From: an uncultured Dokdonia sp. | Lineage (GTDB): Bacteria > Bacteroidota > Bacteroidia > Flavobacteriales > Flavobacteriaceae | Reading direction: 5' to 3' | Length of the DNA: 64,000 nt | Assembly: GCF_947492815.1 (NCBI RefSeq) | Contig: NZ_CANLOB010000021.1 | Location: forward strand, 34,135 to 98,134 | Part shown: positions 58,845 through 64,000 of the stretch, in pieces | Layout of the letters: each line of letters begins with the position of its first letter | Position numbering within the stretch: the stretch's first letter is position 1 | Position numbers and translations under genes: made by a program | The notes under the pieces: model-generated | Databases searched by the model: none | The model's input: only the letters and a program-made list of their open reading frames with translations | Told to the model about the DNA's origin: nothing

Positions 58845-60182
58845 TTATATTATTTTAAATTGCACGTCAGCTCTTAATTCCCACCAATTATTCATTCTTC
58901 TTGGTGCAAAATTTACTGCTGGGCTAGGTGATACATACATGATAAAGCCTATTTCTTCTGAAGGCAACTGAACGACATCTACAGCTCCGCCATCTCCAAT
59001 TCCTTCTGCGCTTCGCCATCTTCTCGAATCACGGCCGTTAGCCTCTCCAATACGTATTTTTTCGCTTGTAACAGTATTTAGTGCTACATCTACAAATTCA
59101 TTAGTTTCACTAAAATCTCCTCTAAACTCAATGTTATTTAATTCTAATTGATGTCCTGGCTTTAAGACGCCATATGATGAGAGGTCTACAAAAAACTCTT
59201 GATCTTCCAGATTATTAGAAGAACCACCCAAGAAAACATTGGTTATATTAAAGTAAATAGGTTCTATCTCATGATATCCTTTTACTCCTTCACCATTTGT
59301 ACCATAATATCTACTAGCACCTGGAGTTTCCTGATCTCCTTGTAGTTCTAAATTTCCAGCAACATCAGTAATAGATTTTGCAAAAGCAGCTTTATCACGC
59401 TTAATCGTATCTAAATCTTGTGCAGTTCCTGTATATCCTCCTTTATCTAATTTTGTGTTTTGCAAAGAAGCTGTAGTAGCCTCTAGCGCAGCTATATTAG
59501 TACGCAATCCTGTTAGATCTTCTTCTAAGCTAGATAAATCAACATCTATTGTTGAGCCATTTACAAGCTCTAAAGTCAATATTTTTGTAGTATCATCAAA
59601 TGTAGTATTTCCTACAAAAAGATCTGTAGCAATTGCTTTTACATCTACAGTACCATCTGCTTGTACTACTAAATTCCTGAGTCCTGAACCTGAAAAATTT
59701 GAAATTTTCAATCCATTGATAAACTCAACAATTTCACTAAAGACTTTCTGCCCTTCTATAGTTTCATTTGCTGTTGCAGAAACTTTTCCGTCAAGAGACG
59801 GCTGTAACCCTTCAATCTCATCAATACGATGCGTTGGCGGATGTACGTAGTTTTCTAGTTTTTCTAGTTTCCCTTTAAACTCTGTGGTAAAATCTTCTGA
59901 AGATAGCTGTCTACTTCTTTGAACAGTTACTTTAGAATTAAGTTCGCTTTGAAGTCCTTGTATGGAACTAATTGGAATTTCATTTGGAACTTGTTTAATT
60001 ACTTCTGCGGTGCCATCAGAAAAATTAAACACTAGATTTCCATCCTTATCCAAGTTTACATTTTTAATAGCAGTTCCCTCATCTTTATGTAAGAAACTAT
60101 CTATAAGATCTTCAAAATCTTTCTCAGTAGGCTTATCACCTCTTTGAAACAAAGATTTTAAAGTTACTATACTTGTTTTCAT
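58845..60182 (-). CDS. tail fibre-like protein
   Basis: N-term 'LKSLFQRGDKPTEKDFEDLIDSFLHKDEGTAIKNV...LSSEDFTTEFKGKLEKLENYVHPPTHRIDEIEGLQ'. Confidence 0.75.
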   Translation of the reverse strand: MKTSIVTLKSLFQRGDKPTEKDFEDLIDSFLHKDEGTAIKNVNLDKDGNLVFNFSDGTAEVIKQVPNEIPISSIQGLQSELNSKVTVQRSRQLSSEDFTTEFKGKLEKLENYVHPPTHRIDEIEGLQPSLDGKVSATANETIEGQKVFSEIVEFINGLKISNFSGSGLRNLVVQADGTVDVKAIATDLFVGNTTFDDTTKILTLELVNGSTIDVDLSSLEEDLTGLRTNIAALEATTASLQNTKLDKGGYTGTAQDLDTIKRDKAAFAKSITDVAGNLELQGDQETPGASRYYGTNGEGVKGYHEIEPIYFNITNVFLGGSSNNLEDQEFFVDLSSYGVLKPGHQLELNNIEFRGDFSETNEFVDVALNTVTSEKIRIGEANGRDSRRWRSAEGIGDGGAVDVVQLPSEEIGFIMYVSPSPAVNFAPRRMNNWWELRADVQFKII

Positions 60183-60612
60183 CTAATCAATTATTTTATT
60201 TTTAAACATACTTCCTCCTTGTGCACATTTGTAAAATGCGCATTATCAACATTTAATATACTTTTTGAAATATGTAACAATCTCTCAGTGCCTATAGAAC
60301 ACTTAAGAAATAAAGGAGCTTTCTACAACTGCTACAAAGCCAAGTTTGACAAGGTCAAATTGGTTAAAAAGATATAACACTCATATCATAATGAATCCTA
60401 ATTCTTCTTTCATTTTATACTATCAAATTCTCATTTTTCATATAGAATACTATACAAACATGTACATCTTTATTCTTGTAGGCCATATCAAGAAGGATGT
60501 TCTTTTTCTATTTTAGCACTCTTACTTCTTTATTTATTTATGGTGTAAAAATACAGTAAGAATCATATAAAAAATAACGTTTACTCGCTGTAAATCTGTA
60601 GCTTCAGCACAA

Positions 60613-60628
60613 TACGTATAACCACGTA
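60613..60628 (+). promoter_or_regulatory. third, degenerate TACGTA..CGTA box
   Basis: TACGTATAACCACGTA matches TACGTATTTACACGTA at 13/16; upstream of the 445-aa fibre gene. Confidence 0.35.
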
Positions 60629-60813
60629 CATGGAGTATCGTACAGAAAATAATACCAGAAGCCATATGTAGTATTAACCAGTTTTTTTCTTCAAAGAAGT
60701 CTTCTAAAATGTAGTGAACTCTGTTTGCACACCATCAGCAACTAGAACTTGTTTAACACATAAAACACACTAATTTTAATTATACATCTTACTTTTCGAA
60801 TATGTTGTGTCTT

Positions 60814-60837
60814 TATACGCTTTCGCGAAAGCGTATA
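60814..60837. repeat. palindrome copy 10 (intergenic, tail locus)
   Basis: TATACGCTTTCGCGAAAGCGTATA. Confidence 0.95.
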
Positions 60838-60873
60838 CATCACTCATAAAATAGTATATTCAATACGACTTAG

Positions 60874-61017
60874 TTAATCGTTTTCTTTTTCCTTAATGGT
60901 TAAAGTTAAAAACTCCTCCAGCATAGGTATTCCTAATACTCGAACTGCACATCCATCTGGACAACTATGAATAGCTGCCTTAATCTCTTGTAATCTTGTT
61001 ATTTCTTCTGGTGTCAT
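60874..61017 (-). CDS. 47-aa small cysteine-containing protein in tail locus
   Basis: Manual translation MTPEEITRLQEIKAAIHSCPDGCAVRVLGIPMLEEFLTLTIKEKEND*. Confidence 0.5.
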   Translation of the reverse strand: MTPEEITRLQEIKAAIHSCPDGCAVRVLGIPMLEEFLTLTIKEKEND

Positions 61018-61023
61018 ATTCTT

Positions 61024-62940
61024 TTATTTTGCTCTTGTAAGTATTTGTGTAGATAACGATCTTCCTCCTGTATCAGTCACATTAGCTTGTCTATATACTA
61101 AAACGCCTTCTTCACTTGCGAAGATATATTTACCAAATAGGTTAGGCATATCTTCATATAAGAACCCGAAGCGTCCTTTAGGTGGGTTTTGATCTGAAGT
61201 ATCTATATTTAAATTATTTGTATAGAAATCTCCTGCATGTTTAAAGGCTGTTAAAAACATAATACTATCAGAATATTTAATATACTGTCCTCGACTATAT
61301 CCTAACAGACATTTATTAGTTTGCGTATTACTAAATGACAGTCTGTCTACACGTTTCCCTCCTATTATTGTATTTCTAATACGACAGTTCTCATCAAATG
61401 AGACACTTAAACTTGTTACTCCAAAATTAGTAGCATTTGCTAGCATCCCTCCTATTGTCAAGTACTGTATATCTCCACTATTATTAATTACACAGTTACT
61501 TAATATCGTTAAGTTCAAAACTGAACCTTTATTAGATAATTGAGAAACTGCATCAATTGCGACTACATTGAACAAAGCACCGTCAGATATTACTAGACCA
61601 CCTACCATAAAAGTAGCATCCGTGATACTACTAGAAACTGTAAAATCTATTTTGGGATTTACAGAAAACTGTCCATCATTATTTCTTACAACGGTATTGT
61701 TTAAACTTTTTACTACAAAACGCTCAACAGTGTCTATTGGATTCCCTTTATCATCTAGAGGAAAAATAAAGAAATCTTTTCCATTTGCAATAGTAACAGC
61801 ATTTACATCAACCTTATACACATTGTCTTCAACCGTTTCCATTCGTTGACCATACACTATTGATGAACCGTTAGTAATTCCTGTCTCAAATTCGTTTTCA
61901 ATAGTTCCTGTTACTGTAAAATCTTGGTAAAAATTTTGATTTTCAACTCTAGGTAAGATATACCTATGTGCTTCTGTTGTATTTGTATTAGATAAAGAAA
62001 ACGCATGGTTACCTCCTACATTATACAATGAACTATTTACTGGATTTTTAAGAATATAATTTAACCAATCTTCATTAGAGAGCTTGTAACGTCTGTAACG
62101 TTGTACGCGCCAATCTTTATTGACATCTATTAATCTATTTGCAGAGATTCTTCTTTTAACGATTCCGTTACGCTTACCAATAACCACATCATCTTCATTT
62201 TTAATCTCTACATCTGTAAAATCATATTCTAGTAATTCCCCTGGAAATGTAATACTCTCTGCTTGTAATGAAAATGTATTTCCAGAGATAGCGGTTACGA
62301 GTATTTTTTCTGTAGGCACTGCAATATTCTCTTCGGCAGTCATTTCCATATATGGGGTACCATCATGCACTTCTGTATTAATGACCCCATTAGGTTTCAT
62401 CATTATTTTAAGATTAGCATCCAGAATAACCGCATCTTCATCTATGGTATCAAAACGTTTTATAGAAAAACTAAATACTGCCCCCGGTACGTTTTGTAAA
62501 CCATTTGTGAATTTCATGAAAAAAGCAGAAAACAAACTTGTTACCGTTGCTGTATCTCCTACTTTGATATTTCCTGTATAGTCATCAGGTAAGCTCACAA
62601 CCTTAATAGGAGTTCCATTACTAACCTCAGTGAGTGGTGGATCAAAAAAAGCAAAGCCAGAAACTGTACCTGTGCTAGATGCCGTTCTATTTATATTGGT
62701 AGTATTTGTCCCTTCAATGTAATAACGTGTTTGATAATCAGCAATGGTATACTTTTTCCCAACAATTAGCGCATTATTTTCTATTAATGTATTTAACTCT
62801 GTATAACTATATTCTGTAGTTGATTCTCCTACCAAATCCTCATCAAGAACCATACTATCAATAAGGTCGATAAACTCTAATTCAGTAGGTCTATCTCCTG
62901 TTTCAAAGTATGTTTTTAAAGTACTTCTTGTTTGTTTCAT
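61024..62940 (-). CDS. tail fibre/spike-like protein
   Basis: N-term 'MKQTRSTLKTYFETGDRPTELEFIDLIDSMVLDEDLVG' shared with the other two fibres; repetitive beta-rich C-term. Confidence 0.7.
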   Translation of the reverse strand: MKQTRSTLKTYFETGDRPTELEFIDLIDSMVLDEDLVGESTTEYSYTELNTLIENNALIVGKKYTIADYQTRYYIEGTNTTNINRTASSTGTVSGFAFFDPPLTEVSNGTPIKVVSLPDDYTGNIKVGDTATVTSLFSAFFMKFTNGLQNVPGAVFSFSIKRFDTIDEDAVILDANLKIMMKPNGVINTEVHDGTPYMEMTAEENIAVPTEKILVTAISGNTFSLQAESITFPGELLEYDFTDVEIKNEDDVVIGKRNGIVKRRISANRLIDVNKDWRVQRYRRYKLSNEDWLNYILKNPVNSSLYNVGGNHAFSLSNTNTTEAHRYILPRVENQNFYQDFTVTGTIENEFETGITNGSSIVYGQRMETVEDNVYKVDVNAVTIANGKDFFIFPLDDKGNPIDTVERFVVKSLNNTVVRNNDGQFSVNPKIDFTVSSSITDATFMVGGLVISDGALFNVVAIDAVSQLSNKGSVLNLTILSNCVINNSGDIQYLTIGGMLANATNFGVTSLSVSFDENCRIRNTIIGGKRVDRLSFSNTQTNKCLLGYSRGQYIKYSDSIMFLTAFKHAGDFYTNNLNIDTSDQNPPKGRFGFLYEDMPNLFGKYIFASEEGVLVYRQANVTDTGGRSLSTQILTRAK

Positions 62941-63887
62941 TCGTATCTATGTTTAGTATTTTACTTTTATATATAATTCAAATCATAGCCTATATAATAT
63001 GCTAGGGTTCCTTATAATTTCTATAATAAATATGTGGAACTTAAATAGAAATACACTGTATTACCTTGACAGCCTTATTTTGTATTCTTTGTTGCATACA
63101 AAGAATGGCAGCATATGTTTATACGAAAAATACAAAGCATCATATCTCAACAGCTTCATTTTGAAACCTCAATCACAAAAAGTGAAGAACTCTTATTTTG
63201 AACGTACTTTCCCAGCGGACACCGAAGGAGTAGTATTATTGGCAGAAGTGGTAAAGAGATACCAATAACGCCTCCTCCGGCCGGGACAGTATTTTATTGA
63301 GTTATAAAAAAATTACGCTTCTTAATTTCTCTTTTATGTAAACTCTTACCTATATAAAAATCATCAGTATAAAATTATTGACGCATTCTAGCAATCATAA
63401 AAACATTCTTTTTCAAGATCAATAATTCAGTTTCAATTTCTACTAACACCACAGCAAAATTGAACAACAAAAATACTATCAAAAAGCGATAAACATGAAC
63501 CTTAACTTATAGTATATCAGTAGTTTCAACTGATTGTTAGTTTTACTGAAGCTACTGAAAACACACTGTTTTTCTTTACTATTTAAGCTATGACTTATGT
63601 AATTTTAAAATCTCAAATAAGGAGCTATAAATGGAGATCTATTTATATTAAGGAATTTATAAAAGCATCAAATTCCTATTTATTTTTTAAGCAATACCAT
63701 GAGTAATACTAGTTAAGACATTATATAACTTGGGGTGAGTTTTTAAGGCCAGGAAGTTTCGATACTACTTCATTCATCGATAAGCATTTTTTTTATTGTG
63801 TGTGCGCTTTAAGTGATCATATTCTACAACATCACTTAACGACCTGGTCTTATAACTCGATTACCTTTCAAAAATACATTATTTCGC

Positions 63888-63923
63888 AAAGACATTTTTC
63901 TATTAAGAAAAATGTCTTTTTAT
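63888..63923 (+). terminator. strong terminator hairpin
   Basis: AAAGACATTTTTCT-atta-AGAAAAATGTCTTT followed by TTA. Confidence 0.75.
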
Positions 63924-64000
63924 GGATCATTCCTAAAAGTTGTGTGTGAATTAAAATAGAAGTTGGATTTTTGTAAAAAAAAAATGGAACTGTCCTTAGA

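Noticed and set aside
61568-62581. Plus-strand ORFs opposite the 638-aa spike (93 and 153 aa)
   Set aside because: Ser/Thr-rich antisense artefacts of a beta-rich coding gene.
48192-62940. T6SS or classic eCIS (Afp/PVC/MAC) interpretation
   Set aside because: No TssB/TssC, AAA+ ATPase, VgrG/PAAR or baseplate genes visible in the window; sheath is DUF2586-like and lysis genes are present, favouring a phage/tailocin origin.
62999-63268. 89-aa plus ORF near window end
   Set aside because: Unusual Tyr/Asn/Ser-rich composition, no recognisable motif; not reported as CDS.
1-64000. CRISPR array, transposase/IS element, integrase or rRNA operon
   Set aside because: Looked for regularly spaced repeats, DDE/serine/tyrosine recombinase motifs and rRNA sequence; none seen.

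Overview
AT-rich chromosomal window from a Bacteroidota bacterium, almost certainly a marine-type Flavobacteriaceae: GldJ, PorU and PorV of the T9SS/gliding machinery, a SusC/SusD pair, and TAnnTTTG-like -7 boxes. Roughly 0-21 kb is mostly housekeeping: DUF389 protein, mannose-1-P guanylyltransferase, SprT-like, DUF4349, SDR, M28 peptidase, PDH E2/E1alpha, Cdd, PorV, PorU, GldJ, MurF and tRNA-Val(GAC). It is interrupted by two tandem double-Gly-leader, six-cysteine peptides (6.7-7.1 kb). At 21.4-41.1 kb lies a coherent catabolic locus: GalT, GalK, GntR regulator, SusC, SusD, VCBS/ASPIC lipoprotein, GH36-like alpha-galactosidase without signal peptide, a GlpK-GlpD fusion, SSS symporter, GalE. 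Together these look like a pathway for an alpha-galactosyl-glycerol compound (floridoside-like). At 45-48 kb there is a two-component system with two accessory genes. At 48-63 kb there is a headless contractile-tail-like locus: sheath (DUF2586-like), tube-like, terminator-like, holin, TIGR02594-like hydrolase, Rz-like protein, and three fibre/spike proteins sharing one N-terminal module. Two adjacent C2-like proteins lie next to it. A 14-24 bp perfect palindrome, (TATAC)GCTTTCGCGAAAGC(GTATA), occurs at least 10 times across the window, both between genes and in frame inside genes (always encoding AFAKA). All family calls come from reading the sequence; no database search was run.
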